From Roseateles depolymerans (lineage in GTDB: Bacteria > Pseudomonadota > Gammaproteobacteria > Burkholderiales > Burkholderiaceae_C): a DNA stretch of 64,000 nt. Both the position numbers and the translations under genes were made by a program. Position 1 is the first letter of the stretch, and each line of letters begins with the position of its first letter. The notes below the pieces were generated by a model. It made no database searches, was not told the origin of the DNA, and worked only from the letters and a program-made list of their open reading frames with translations. Of the stretch, positions 46,219-55,138 are shown piece after piece. The stretch lies in contig NZ_QUMT01000001.1 in NCBI RefSeq assembly GCF_003387155.1, forward strand, positions 248,001-312,000, written 5' to 3'.

Positions 46219-47157
46219 TTACTTGGTGGTGGTCGAACCGGGCTTGGGTGCCGGCTTCTTGGCGGCCGGCTTGGCGGCCGGCTTGGCTGCGGGCTTGGCC
46301 GCAGCCGCATCCGCTTCCTGCGACGCAGCGGTCGTGCCGCCCGACACGCCCAGTCGGCCGCCGGTGCCCAGGCCGCCCTTGACCTGCTGCGCCTTGTAGT
46401 TGCGCAGGGCCTTGACCATCTGGTTGAAGGAGTCGGCAAACGCCGCCGTCACCACCTTGCCGGCCGGGGTCTTGGCATAGGCGCCGCCGCCCACTGCGGT
46501 GTTGGCGAACAGGCCGCCGCCCAGCACGCCGAAGTCAAAGTTCTTGGCGGTGCCTTCAGCCGCGGAGATCTGCACGCCCGAGCGGTTGTCCACCAGCAGC
46601 AGCGTGGTGGAGGCTTCGTTCTGGTTGACACTGGCGGCCACGGCCGTGATCAGGCCGATGGCGCCGGTCCCGATGCCGCCACCGCCACCACCGGTCTTGC
46701 CGGAGAACTGGACTTCGGGGCTCAGCGTGTAGTCGGCCGCCACGATCTGGCCCTGGCCGAAGTTGCTGCCGGCACGGGTTTCGCCCGACTGCATCAGGGC
46801 GCGTTCACGTTCCATGTTGGCGAAGGCCTTGCCGCGTTCCACCACCACGAAGCAGTTGCTCTGCTGGACCATCAGCCGGATGACCGGCAGGGTCGAGCCC
46901 AGTTGACGCTCACGCATCTGCGACCACCACGGTGCGGCCGGATCTTCGTACAGGGCCAGGGTGCCCAGGGATTCGTCGCAGTGTTCCAGCTTGGAGTTCT
47001 GGTTTTCGGCGGTGGAGCCCCCGGCAGCGCCGGAGACGGTGCCCTTGTTCTCGCCCATGGTCGGCGCGGTGGCCAGGCAGCCGGCCAGCAGCAGCGGCGA
47101 GAGCAGGAGAGCGGGCGTCAGGACCGACCGGGCCAGGGGAGCAAGGACTGCGGACAT
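46219..47157 (-). CDS. CsgG/HfaB-family lipoprotein
   Basis: A 312-residue lipoprotein. The lipobox LLAGC places the mature N-terminus at Cys-27. The CsgG-like body has VVVERGKAFANMERERALMQSG, AADYTLSPEVQFSG, a Gly-rich loop, then LLLVDNRSGVQISAAEGTAKN and the repeated-hydrophobic FADSFNQMVKAL. The C-terminal 30 residues repeat AKPAAK from 12-bp units. CsgG forms the outer-membrane pore for curli; HfaB anchors holdfast. No csgA/B/E/F is nearby, so the exported substrate is unknown. Confidence 0.85.
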   Translation of the reverse strand: MSAVLAPLARSVLTPALLLSPLLLAGCLATAPTMGENKGTVSGAAGGSTAENQNSKLEHCDESLGTLALYEDPAAPWWSQMRERQLGSTLPVIRLMVQQSNCFVVVERGKAFANMERERALMQSGETRAGSNFGQGQIVAADYTLSPEVQFSGKTGGGGGGIGTGAIGLITAVAASVNQNEASTTLLLVDNRSGVQISAAEGTAKNFDFGVLGGGLFANTAVGGGAYAKTPAGKVVTAAFADSFNQMVKALRNYKAQQVKGGLGTGGRLGVSGGTTAASQEADAAAAKPAAKPAAKPAAKKPAPKPGSTTTK

Positions 47158-47271
47158 AGGATTCCTCCAGAGGGGTTCTTCAGGGAACAGGGAACAGAGA
47201 ACAGGCGAAAGGACGGCGGGGGCAGCCCAGGGGCCACCGCGCCGAGGGATCAGTGAGGGTGGGAAACGGCG

Positions 47272-47664
47272 TCAGGGCGCTGGCGTGGCGGGCGCAATGC
47301 CGTAATAACCACCGACCGGCTGGCCATGCGGATTGCCGATCCAGATGCTGGTGCCGAAGACGTCTGCGCAGCCGCCCCAGGCGATTTCGGTGCCTTTGGG
47401 CTCCTTGCTGCCGGTCTGGGTGTAGAGCGTCACGGTGCTGTCGGACGGGCCGATCGTGTAGCAGACCCGGGCCCAGACGGCACGCGGCGCATCGGTCAGG
47501 ACCGACGCCGCCGACTCGGTGATGCCGTCCGACGCCTTCACCACCCACTTGGTGCCGCGATTGGGCCCCGGGTTGTAGCTGAAGACGTAAGGCACCTGGG
47601 CCAGCACGCCGCAGGACACCGCGGTCAGCGCCGCCGCCCACCAGACTCGCAAGGGAATACACAT
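47272..47664 (-). CDS. Secreted hypothetical protein
   Basis: A 130-residue protein. A signal peptide ends at about residue 23 (MCIPLRVWWAAALTAVSCGVLAQ). The mature protein has two cysteines (near CYTIG and GGCADVF) and Tyr/Gly-rich segments (YVFSYNPGPNRG). No known domain was recognised. It lies 115 bp upstream of the csgG-like gene on the same strand, so it may be a cargo or partner of that pore, which is speculative. A longer upstream reading was rejected because it lacks a signal peptide at its N-terminus. Confidence 0.6.
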   Translation of the reverse strand: MCIPLRVWWAAALTAVSCGVLAQVPYVFSYNPGPNRGTKWVVKASDGITESAASVLTDAPRAVWARVCYTIGPSDSTVTLYTQTGSKEPKGTEIAWGGCADVFGTSIWIGNPHGQPVGGYYGIAPATPAP

Positions 47665-47979
47665 GGTCTTCTTGCCCGAATTGCTTTTAGTTGCAAAGAA
47701 GTTTAGGGACGCACCACAAAAAAGCATTAGGACGAAGGTCACATTGCGGGGGATGGCGGACCCTGGGGTGTGGCGGCGCTGCGACGACGGTTTCATCAAG
47801 TTTTGTGACCGTTTCGGCATCGGCGGGTCCGGAGTCGGGGTAAACCACGGGCTGTCGCTGGATCCGTCCGGCATGCGCCCGTGCGGCGATGGCGTCGGCT
47901 TGCAGGCAGGGTGGGGTGACCTCAGTTAAGGGTCCTTGCACGGATCGCCCCCGTCTTTTCCCTCCATTCCGAGAATTCC
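47665..47979. other. Divergent intergenic region, no gene seen
   Basis: 315 bp between the secreted hypothetical gene and the OYE gene. It is AT-richer near 47680-47730 and may carry promoters for both. No clear operator or hairpin was found. Confidence 0.45.
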
Positions 47980-49083
47980 ATGTCAAGTCTGTTTTCCCCT
48001 TTCACCCTGAAGAGCGTCACCTTGCGCAACCGCATTGCCGTGCCGCCGATGTGCCAATACAGCGCCGACAACGGCTTGATCAATGACTGGCACCGCGCCC
48101 ATTACGCCGGCCTGGCGCGTGGCGGGTCGGGACTGGTGATCGTGGAAGCCACCGGCGTCCTGCCGGAAGGTCGCATCACGCCGGGATGCGTGGGCCTGTG
48201 GAGCGACGAGCACGCCCAGGGTCTCGCGGAGATCGCGGCCTCCATCAAGGCGGCCGGTGCCGTGGCCGGCATCCAGATCGCGCATGCCGGGCGCAAGGCC
48301 AGCGCCAACCGTCCCTGGGAGGGCGACGACCATATTCCCGCTGGCGACCCCCGGGCCTGGACCCCGATGGCGCCGTCCGCCGTGGCCTTCGGCAAGCATC
48401 TGCCGCGGGTGCCGCAGGCGATGACGGTGGAAGACATCCAGCGCGTGCAGGACGCCTTCGTGGCCGCGGCCCGCCGCGCGCGCGACGCCGGTTTCCAGTG
48501 GCTGGAACTGCACTTCGCGCACGGCTATCTGGCGCAGAGTTTCTTCTCGGTGCATGCCAACCAGCGCACGGACGCCTACGGCGGCAGCGCCGCCAACCGC
48601 GGCCGCTTCCTGCTGGAAACGCTCAAGGCGGTACGCCAGGTGTGGCCGGAGTCGCTGCCGCTGACGGCGCGTTTCGGCGTCATCGAATTTGACGGCCGTG
48701 ATGAAGAGACGCTGGCCGAAGCCATCGGGCTGACGCGCCAGATGCGAGACGAAGGGCTGGACCTGCTCAACGTCAGCGTGGGCTTCTCCACGCCGGATGC
48801 GCAGATCCCCTGGGGCCCGGCCTTCCTCGGGCCGATCGCGGAGCGGGTGCGTCGTGAAGCCGGTCTGCCGGTGGCCTCGTCGTGGGGCATCGACACGCCC
48901 GAGCTGGCCGAGCATGCCGTCTCGTCAGGCCAGATGGACCTGGTGATGGTGGGACGCGCCCAGCTGGCCAATCCGCACTGGCCGTATCACACGGCCATGA
49001 AGCTGCAGCAGGACCGTCCGGCCTGGGTGCTGCCCGCGCCTTATGCCCATTGGCTGGAGCGCTATAAGTCCGCGTCCGCCTGA
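47980..49083 (+). CDS. Old yellow enzyme family NADH:flavin oxidoreductase (YqjM/XenA-like)
   Basis: A 367-residue TIM-barrel FMN enzyme. The N-terminal Cys in PPMCQYSA tunes the flavin as in the thermophilic-like (YqjM/XenA) class. IQIAHAGRKAS and ELHFAHGYLAQSFF supply substrate and FMN contacts, and DLVMVGRAQLANP is the C-terminal phosphate site. It reduces activated alkenes or xenobiotics with NAD(P)H. It is monocistronic. Confidence 0.93.
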   Translation: MSSLFSPFTLKSVTLRNRIAVPPMCQYSADNGLINDWHRAHYAGLARGGSGLVIVEATGVLPEGRITPGCVGLWSDEHAQGLAEIAASIKAAGAVAGIQIAHAGRKASANRPWEGDDHIPAGDPRAWTPMAPSAVAFGKHLPRVPQAMTVEDIQRVQDAFVAAARRARDAGFQWLELHFAHGYLAQSFFSVHANQRTDAYGGSAANRGRFLLETLKAVRQVWPESLPLTARFGVIEFDGRDEETLAEAIGLTRQMRDEGLDLLNVSVGFSTPDAQIPWGPAFLGPIAERVRREAGLPVASSWGIDTPELAEHAVSSGQMDLVMVGRAQLANPHWPYHTAMKLQQDRPAWVLPAPYAHWLERYKSASA

Positions 49084-49133
49084 GGCCAGTCGGCACGGCA
49101 GCGCGGTCAGCAGGGCCGGTGATGTCGTGAAGA

Positions 49134-49664
49134 TCAGTAGGTGATGGTCACCGTCACCGTGTCGCTGTAGTCGCCCGGCACCGCCTGCGCCACCGAGGGC
49201 AGGCGGCCATAGATGGTCAGCTGCTGGGTGTTGCCGCTGCCGGTGCCGGTGTAGACGCTGCTGTTGGTGCCATTGCCCCAGACCTGGCTGCGCGCCGCAT
49301 CCAGATACAGCTGGTAGGCCAGGCTGTGGGTGCCGCTTTTCATGGCACGCGACCCGAAGGCATTGAGCCCGCCGGCATTGGCGCCGGCGCTCAGTGCGAC
49401 GCTGTAAGGCGTGGTGCGGGTGCAGGTGACCGCCAGCGTGGTGCTGGCATCGATGGCGCCGGTGGTCTGCAGCGGGTCAATGGCGGTGCCGAAGTTGAGC
49501 GTGTTGCCGGAGACATTGCAGGCCACCACGATGGTCGCGCCCACTTCCAGGCTGCCGCTGGCAGTGCTGGGGGCTGCCAGTGCCGGGAGGCACAGGAGGG
49601 GGGCGGCGCACAGGGCGGCTGTCAGTCGTGAAGCGGTTGTCAGGAGTCGGAGCACGGGGTTCAT
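49134..49664 (-). CDS. Spore coat protein U (Csu-type) pilin subunit, divergent copy
   Basis: A 176-residue secreted SCPU-domain protein. A signal peptide of about 34 residues ends at ALAAP. Mature features are VACNVSGNTLNFGTAIDP, VTCTRTTPYSVALSAG, and the C-terminal strand GDYSDTVTVTITY that ends in Tyr, the usual donor strand. It is divergent from the main pilus operon and 60 percent similar by eye to the subunit at 49987, so it likely co-assembles with it. The start follows no strong SD but gives the only signal peptide. Confidence 0.88.
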   Translation of the reverse strand: MNPVLRLLTTASRLTAALCAAPLLCLPALAAPSTASGSLEVGATIVVACNVSGNTLNFGTAIDPLQTTGAIDASTTLAVTCTRTTPYSVALSAGANAGGLNAFGSRAMKSGTHSLAYQLYLDAARSQVWGNGTNSSVYTGTGSGNTQQLTIYGRLPSVAQAVPGDYSDTVTVTITY

Positions 49665-49986
49665 GAGAAGGAAGAAGCGGGCTTCTGTCCTGACACCCAG
49701 ACCTGGGCTGCGAGGCACGTTGAATTGATAAAAAGGATTGGAACGCAAACGTACAGGCGAAGCCATGCCCAATGTCACGGATCGGCCACCCCCAACCGGG
49801 GGACAAGCGGGGAATCGACCGACCCGTGTCAAAGTTTGCTGCACTGCGGTGTCAGGCATTGCCGTACAGCGGTTGTCTCCCTGATGAAACGCCGCTGACC
49901 CGCAAGCGGCTTGCATTTCAGCGCTGCCGCTTTTAGCCTGCACCTGGACACATCAAGGACGGGCCCATGAGCCCGACCATTTGCCT
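49665..49986. other. Divergent pilus promoter region
   Basis: 322 bp between two oppositely oriented SCPU genes. No ORF is convincing. A promoter in each direction is expected; no clear operator was seen. Confidence 0.45.
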
Positions 49987-50505
49987 ATGCGTTGGCTCAG
50001 TCCTGCATTCAAGGGTATGGCGCTGACGGCGGTTGCGCTGGGTGCCACTGTCATGGCGCACGAGGCGAACGCCGGCACGGTGAACAGCTCGCTCGGATCC
50101 TCGGTGCTGGTGACCAGTGCCTGCACGGTCTCCGGCAGCACCCTCAATTTCGGCAATGCCTTGAATCCGGTCAATGCGGGCGCGGTGGACGCCACGTCCA
50201 CCCTGACTGTGCAATGCACGGCGACCACGCCCTACACCCTGTCGCTCAATGCTGGCGTCAATGCCGGCAGTGCCACGAATTTCGCGGGTCGACTGCTCAA
50301 GAGCGGCAGTTACACCCTGCCTTATCAGCTGTATGTGGACAGCGGGCGCAGTTCCGTGTGGGGCAATGGCACCGCAAGCGCCACCTACAGCGGTCTGGGC
50401 ACCGGCAACACGCAGAGCGTGACCATCTACGGACGCCTGCCCTCGCTCACCGGCATGGCCCCGGGGGTCTATACCGACACGGTCACGGTGACGATCAGTT
50501 ATTGA
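49987..50505 (+). CDS. Spore coat protein U (Csu-type) major pilin subunit
   Basis: A 172-residue SCPU protein. The signal peptide ends near HEANAG (about residue 29). The fold cues are SACTVSGSTLNFGNALNP, VQCTATTPYTLSLNAG and the C-terminal VYTDTVTVTISY. It is first of the chaperone-usher operon and probably the main pilin of an archaic (sigma-type) pilus. An ATG two codons after a TTG is used as the start. Confidence 0.9.
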   Translation: MRWLSPAFKGMALTAVALGATVMAHEANAGTVNSSLGSSVLVTSACTVSGSTLNFGNALNPVNAGAVDATSTLTVQCTATTPYTLSLNAGVNAGSATNFAGRLLKSGSYTLPYQLYVDSGRSSVWGNGTASATYSGLGTGNTQSVTIYGRLPSLTGMAPGVYTDTVTVTISY

Positions 50506-50541
50506 GGCCCGCGGTCCCCACCGCGACCAAGGAGGACATCG

Positions 50542-51300
50542 ATGGCGAAACTCGAAGAAGTTCCCGTCACAAGCACCTGGCGCCGGCGCCTGGGCGCGCT
50601 GCTCGCTGCCGCAGGGCTGATGACCAGCCTGAGCGTCTGGGCGGCGGACGTCAGCATCATGCCGGTCAATGTGCATCTGGACCGGCAGAACGACCGGGCC
50701 ACGGTGCAGGTGGTCAACAACGGCAATGACGTGGTGGTGATGCAGGCCGAAGCCATCGCCTGGACCCGTCAGGCCGGACAGGACCTGGATGCGCCGACGC
50801 AGGAGCTGATCGTCAATCCCCCCATCTTCACCTTGCAGCCTGGCCAGACGCAGATCCTGCGGCTGGGGCTGCGGCGCACCCCCGACCTGCAGCAGGAGGC
50901 CACCTACCGGATGGTGCTGCGGGAAGTGCCGGTGGCCCGGGCCAGCGAGAACCGCGTGTCCGGACAGGTGCGGGTGCTGGTGGCCTTGCGGGTGCCGGTG
51001 TATGTGGCGCCCAACCAGGTCCGGCGTGAGCAGACCTGGCAGGTGCAGCGCACCGCCAGCGGCGAGACCGTCGCCACCGTGGCCAACAACGGCAATGTGC
51101 ATATGAAGGTCAGCGAATTGCGGCTGGCCGGCGCGACGGGCGACAGCAAGGTGCTGGCCGTGTCCGGCGGACAGAGTGTGATCTTTCCCGGCGAGCAGCG
51201 CACCTTCCGCATTGCCACCCCGTCCAATCCCTCCGGCACGCTCCAGGTCATGACTGACCAGGGCCTGCAGCATGTCGCGCTGGGCGCGGGCACGCAGTGA
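50542..51300 (+). CDS. Periplasmic pilus chaperone (PapD/CsuC-like)
   Basis: A 252-residue chaperone of two Ig domains. After a signal peptide ending at about residue 36 (SLSVWAAD), the G1/F1 pattern shows NPPIFTLQPGQTQILRLGLRR and TYRMVLREVPV. It donates a strand to pilin subunits in the periplasm and hands them to the usher. Strong SD AAGGAGG. Overlaps the usher gene by 29 bp. Confidence 0.92.
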   Translation: MAKLEEVPVTSTWRRRLGALLAAAGLMTSLSVWAADVSIMPVNVHLDRQNDRATVQVVNNGNDVVVMQAEAIAWTRQAGQDLDAPTQELIVNPPIFTLQPGQTQILRLGLRRTPDLQQEATYRMVLREVPVARASENRVSGQVRVLVALRVPVYVAPNQVRREQTWQVQRTASGETVATVANNGNVHMKVSELRLAGATGDSKVLAVSGGQSVIFPGEQRTFRIATPSNPSGTLQVMTDQGLQHVALGAGTQ

Positions 51301-53701
51301 GTGGTGGAGCCTGCTGCTGGCCGCGCCCCTGGCAGCGGTCGGACAGACGTCGGCTGAAGACTTGCAGCGCACGCTGGAGCGCCTGGCTGCCGAGCGGGCC
51401 GCCGCCGCGCCGCGCTTCGGCGAAACCCTGCTGCTGGGCCTGCGGGTGAACGGCCAGGCCCAACCCCAGACCGTTCGTGCCGTCCGGGTGCCCGAAGGCC
51501 TGGCGCTGCCGCAGACGCTCTGGCAGGAGCTGCAGCTGCGCCCCCCTTCGACGCCGCCGCGCATGATCGACAACGAGCTCTTCCTGGTCCTGAGCGATGC
51601 GCCAGGCGCGCTGGTGCGATGGCGCATCGAGGAGCTCAGCCAGACCCTGGAGCTGGAGGCCCCGCCGCAGGCCTTTGGCGATCAGAAGATCGAGCTGGAC
51701 CGGATGGCCACCCAGGTGACCTTGCCGGCCCAACTGGGTCTGTTCACCAACTACGACCTGCAATGGCAGCGCCGCGTGGGTGGCGAGGGCAGCCTGGACG
51801 GGCTGGCGGAACTGGGGCTGCTGACCGGGCGTGGGGATCTCAACCATCTGATGCTCTACCGCAGTTCACGCGGCTGGACCCGTCTGGACACCCGCTGGAC
51901 CTGGGACCGCCCCGAGCAGCTGGCCACGCTGCGGCTGGGCGACGTCATCAGCGATGCCGGCAGCTGGGGGCGGGCGCTGCGCATGGGCGGCGTGCAATGG
52001 GCCACGGACTTCAGCCTGCGACCCGGCTTCCTCAGCTTTCCGCTGCCGACCCTCAAGGGCGAGGCCAGCCTGCCCTCCACCGTGGACGTCTTCGTCAACA
52101 ACAGCCAGCGCTTGCAGGGGCGTGTCCAGCCTGGGCCATTCGACATCAGCGACCTGCCGCTGGTGACCGGCCAGGGCGAGATCCGGACGGTGGTCAAGGA
52201 CCTGCTGGGCCGGGAGCAGGTGGTGGTGCAGCCCTACTACATCAGCCCGTCGCTGCTCAAGCCGGGCCTCACGGCCTACAGCGTCGAGCTGGGATGGGTG
52301 CGGGAGAACTACGGCACCCAGAGCAACCGCTACGGCCAGGGCCTGACCCAGCTGACGTGGCGGCGGGGCATCAACAGCGGCTTCACCGCCGAAGGCCGCG
52401 GCGAACTGGCGGCAGATCAGCAGACCGTGGGCGCTTCCGGCCTGTGGCTGCTGCAGGACTGGGGCACGCTCAACCTGTCTGCCGCGGGCAGTCGCAGCCG
52501 GGATGCGCAGGCCCGCAGCGGGTGGCTGGGCACGCTGGGGGTGGAACGGCAGGGGTTCGGATGGAGCGGGGCGGTCGAGGTGCGACGGGCCTCGCCGGGC
52601 TTTGTGCAGCGGGGACAGCCGGTGTCGCCTCGCTGGAGCGGATCGGCCACCGTGGGGACGCAGTGGCAGGGATGGGGGCTGGGGGCCGGGCTCGTTTACC
52701 AGGGCACGCTGCAGCGGCCGTCGCCGGAGGGCTTCATCAATCCGGGCACCCGGCTGTGGACCTTCAATGCCGGCCGCGGCCTGGGCGCCTGGGGGTATGT
52801 CGGGCTGTCGATGCTCAAGGCGGGCCATGGTGGAGGCACCGCGGTGTCGGTCTTCTGGACCTTGCCGATCGGGGATCACCAAAGCGTCTCCACCAGCTGG
52901 CAGGGCCAGCGCGGCGGCGGGCAGCCGGCGCAGGACCAGTGGCAACTGCAGTTCCAGAACAACCCGCCGCCCGGTGAGGGCCTGGGCTATCAGGCGCTGG
53001 CGGAGTCCGGCGGGCGTCGACAGTTGCAGGCGCAGTGGCAGGATCGGCATGTGGCGCTCAGCGGCGGCATTGCCCGCGCGCAAGGGCGCACCGATCTGCG
53101 GGCGGGGATCGGCGGCGGGTTGGCCTGGCTGGACGGCAGTGTGTATGCCGGTCGGCGCGTGGACGGCGGTTTTGCGGTGGTGGAAGTGGCGGACCAGCCG
53201 AATGTCCGCGTCACCCACGACAACCAGGTGGTCGCCCGCACCGACCGCAGCGGCCGCGCCTTCCTGCCCACCTTGCGCGGCTACCAGGTCAACCGGGTGG
53301 GGGTGATCGCCGATGACCTGCCGCTGGACGCGGACATCGAATCGCTGGACCTGCAGGTGACCCCGGCGGCGCGTCGTGCGTCGCTGATCCGGTTCCCGAT
53401 CGGGGTCAGCCGCACCGCCACCTTCACGCTGGTGGATGAACAGGGCCATCCTGTGCCGGCCGGCGCCGACCTGCGCCCGGTGGGCCAGATGCGCAGCTTC
53501 CCGGTGGGCCTGGACGGGCGGGCGTTCGTGGCCGGCCTGGGTGCGGCGCCCGGGCCGCACCGGCTGGACGTCCGCTGGCCAGGAGGGGGCTGCGAGGCCA
53601 GCATCGAGCTGCCCAAGGCAGATCGTGAACTGCCGGATCTGGGGCGGGTGACCTGCAAGGCGCTTGCGCCCCCACCGTCCTCAACCAGGAGCGACCCATG
53701 A
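51272..53701 (+). CDS. Fimbrial outer-membrane usher (CsuD/FimD-like)
   Basis: A 809-residue usher. The N-terminal domain carries the subunit-chaperone docking region, followed by a 24-strand beta-barrel with a plug (SLPSTVDVFVNNSQRL) and YSVELGWVRENYGTQSN, and C-terminal domains with FPIGVSRTATFTLVDEQGHPVP. The length is normal for archaic ushers. It starts inside the chaperone gene and overlaps the next gene by ATGA. It is expected in the outer membrane, threading pilin to the surface. Confidence 0.93.
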   Translation: MSRWARARSEWWSLLLAAPLAAVGQTSAEDLQRTLERLAAERAAAAPRFGETLLLGLRVNGQAQPQTVRAVRVPEGLALPQTLWQELQLRPPSTPPRMIDNELFLVLSDAPGALVRWRIEELSQTLELEAPPQAFGDQKIELDRMATQVTLPAQLGLFTNYDLQWQRRVGGEGSLDGLAELGLLTGRGDLNHLMLYRSSRGWTRLDTRWTWDRPEQLATLRLGDVISDAGSWGRALRMGGVQWATDFSLRPGFLSFPLPTLKGEASLPSTVDVFVNNSQRLQGRVQPGPFDISDLPLVTGQGEIRTVVKDLLGREQVVVQPYYISPSLLKPGLTAYSVELGWVRENYGTQSNRYGQGLTQLTWRRGINSGFTAEGRGELAADQQTVGASGLWLLQDWGTLNLSAAGSRSRDAQARSGWLGTLGVERQGFGWSGAVEVRRASPGFVQRGQPVSPRWSGSATVGTQWQGWGLGAGLVYQGTLQRPSPEGFINPGTRLWTFNAGRGLGAWGYVGLSMLKAGHGGGTAVSVFWTLPIGDHQSVSTSWQGQRGGGQPAQDQWQLQFQNNPPPGEGLGYQALAESGGRRQLQAQWQDRHVALSGGIARAQGRTDLRAGIGGGLAWLDGSVYAGRRVDGGFAVVEVADQPNVRVTHDNQVVARTDRSGRAFLPTLRGYQVNRVGVIADDLPLDADIESLDLQVTPAARRASLIRFPIGVSRTATFTLVDEQGHPVPAGADLRPVGQMRSFPVGLDGRAFVAGLGAAPGPHRLDVRWPGGGCEASIELPKADRELPDLGRVTCKALAPPPSSTRSDP

Positions 53702-54303
53702 CTCAATGCTGGACATCCCGACGCGACGGCCTCGGACCCGAAGGTGCGCCGTGGCCGGAGCGGGGGGGCTGGCAGGACAGGCAGCGCTGGCGGCATTGGT
53801 GGCGTAGGCAGTATCTGCGGCTGTGCACCACCCTCCTGGCCGGACTGCTGGCCGCCGGGGGCGCGCAAGCCCTTTGCCTGCCGGCGGTCTGCACCTGCTC
53901 GGTGGTGGTGACCAACATCGTCTTTGCCGCCTACAACCCACTGGCCTTTGGCAACACCGACTCCACCGGCAGCGTCAAGGTGACCTGCGGGGGTGTCGCG
54001 GGCCTGCTCGTGCCCTTCACCATCGACCTGGGCAAGGGCGGCGGGACCAGCTTCAGCACGCGCCGCATGGCGTCCGGCGCCAACACCCTCTCCTACAACG
54101 TCTATCTGGACAGCAACTACACGACCGTCTGGGGAGACGGCACGTCCGCCACCAGCCGGGCGTCCGGCTCCGTCCTGCTGGATGCCCTGGGTCTGACGCC
54201 GGGCCTCACCTTCACCGTGTATGGGCGGATTCCCGGTCGGCAACTGACGGTGCCGCCAGGGACGTACACGGACAACCTGACCGTGACGGTGACCTACCAA
54301 TAA
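53698..54303 (+). CDS. Spore coat protein U-domain protein, possible tip subunit
   Basis: A 201-residue protein. About 38 hydrophilic residues precede a signal-like helix (LCTTLLAGLLAAGGAQA), then an SCPU domain (CTCSVVVTNIVFAAYNPL, VKVTCGG, TYTDNLTVTVTYQ). Five or six cysteines suggest disulfides. It is last in the pilus operon, where Csu loci put the tip adhesin CsuE, but CsuE has two domains and this has one. An internal ATG or GTG could be the real start, since a 38-residue pre-signal stretch is long. Confidence 0.82.
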   Translation: MTQCWTSRRDGLGPEGAPWPERGGWQDRQRWRHWWRRQYLRLCTTLLAGLLAAGGAQALCLPAVCTCSVVVTNIVFAAYNPLAFGNTDSTGSVKVTCGGVAGLLVPFTIDLGKGGGTSFSTRRMASGANTLSYNVYLDSNYTTVWGDGTSATSRASGSVLLDALGLTPGLTFTVYGRIPGRQLTVPPGTYTDNLTVTVTYQ

Positions 54304-54373
54304 GCCTGGCAGGACGCCTGCTGGAACGCCTGCAAAGAGCACCGGTCAGCAAAAATCCCGATGCACAGCAGGG

Positions 54374-54404
54374 ACACGAAGTTCGTGCACCACGAACTTC
54401 GTGT
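54374..54404. promoter_or_regulatory. 14-bp palindrome operator of the RHH/PIN pair
   Basis: Arms 54374-54387 and 54391-54404 pair perfectly across CAC. Each arm also contains the near-palindrome CACGAA-G-TTCGTG, so there are four half-sites spaced for two RHH dimers, 12 bp before the antitoxin start. Confidence 0.8.
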
Positions 54405-54416
54405 AGCATCCTTCCC

Positions 54417-54638
54417 ATGAAGAACGTGACCGTGACCATGGAAGACAGCGTCGCCGAATGGGCGAGGCTGGAAGCCGCACGGCGCAACACCAGCGTGTCG
54501 CGACTGGTCGGTGAATTGCTCGCCGAGAAGATGCGGTCCGACGATGCGTACGAGCGCGCCTTGCAGGACTGGCTCCATCGTGAACGCACCTGGGCGTCCG
54601 ACGGCGGGGACTATCCCGGCCGCGAGCTGGCCGGATGA
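54417..54638 (+). CDS. Ribbon-helix-helix (CopG-like) antitoxin
   Basis: A 73-residue protein. The beta strand MKNVTVTMEDSVAEWARLEA followed by RRNTSVSRLVGELL is the RHH fold of CopG/VapB/ParD-type antitoxins. A charged C-terminus would clamp the PIN partner. The palindrome just before it fits self-repression. It overlaps the PIN gene by ATGA. Confidence 0.85.
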   Translation: MKNVTVTMEDSVAEWARLEAARRNTSVSRLVGELLAEKMRSDDAYERALQDWLHRERTWASDGGDYPGRELAG

Positions 54639-55138
54639 CGACCATGGCCACCGCCCTCCCGACCGTTGCCCTGACCAGCCCGGTGTTCGTGGACACCTCC
54701 GTCCTGATCCAGAGCGAGGACGGCGCCTTCCCCGATCGCCGCGCCCAGGCCATGCGCTGGCTGCAGGTGCTGTGGCAGCAGCGGCTGGGCCGCGTGTCCA
54801 GCCAGGTGCTCAACGAGTTCTACCGCACCATCACCACCCGCATCCAGCCGCCCATGCCCAATGGCGATGCGCGGGCCGAAGTGCGGCGCTACCAGCGATG
54901 GTCGCCGTGGGCCATCGACCACGCCACGGTGGAATCGGCCTGGTCGCTGGAGAGCCGCTTCAACCTCCCTTATCTCGACGCCCTCGTCGTGGCCGCTGCC
55001 AAGGTGCAGGGCTGCGACCTGCTGCTGAGCCTGACGCTGCCGCATCAGCAGCTCTATGACAGCGTCACCATCCTCAACCCGCTGCTGGTCCAACCGGCCG
55101 AAATGGCCGAATTGACCCGCGCTGAGCGTTCCGCATGA
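54635..55138 (+). CDS. PIN-domain protein (VapC-like toxin) overlapping hisC
   Basis: A 167-residue PIN protein. Acidic residues D20 (FVDTSVLI), E61 (LNEFYRTI) and D115 (YLDALVVAAA) are present. The fourth acidic position, usually S-E-D before the Q/G region, reads LLSLTLPHQQ here, so the metal site may be weakened. The RHH gene precedes it (ATGA) and its own stop overlaps the hisC ATG, coupling it to histidine synthesis. It may be an active or domesticated RNase. Confidence 0.8.
   Translation: MTTMATALPTVALTSPVFVDTSVLIQSEDGAFPDRRAQAMRWLQVLWQQRLGRVSSQVLNEFYRTITTRIQPPMPNGDARAEVRRYQRWSPWAIDHATVESAWSLESRFNLPYLDALVVAAAKVQGCDLLLSLTLPHQQLYDSVTILNPLLVQPAEMAELTRAERSA

Noticed and set aside
54374-54404. 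Palindrome considered as a terminator for the pilus operon
   Set aside because: No T-tract, and its position and internal half-sites next to the RHH start fit an operator better.
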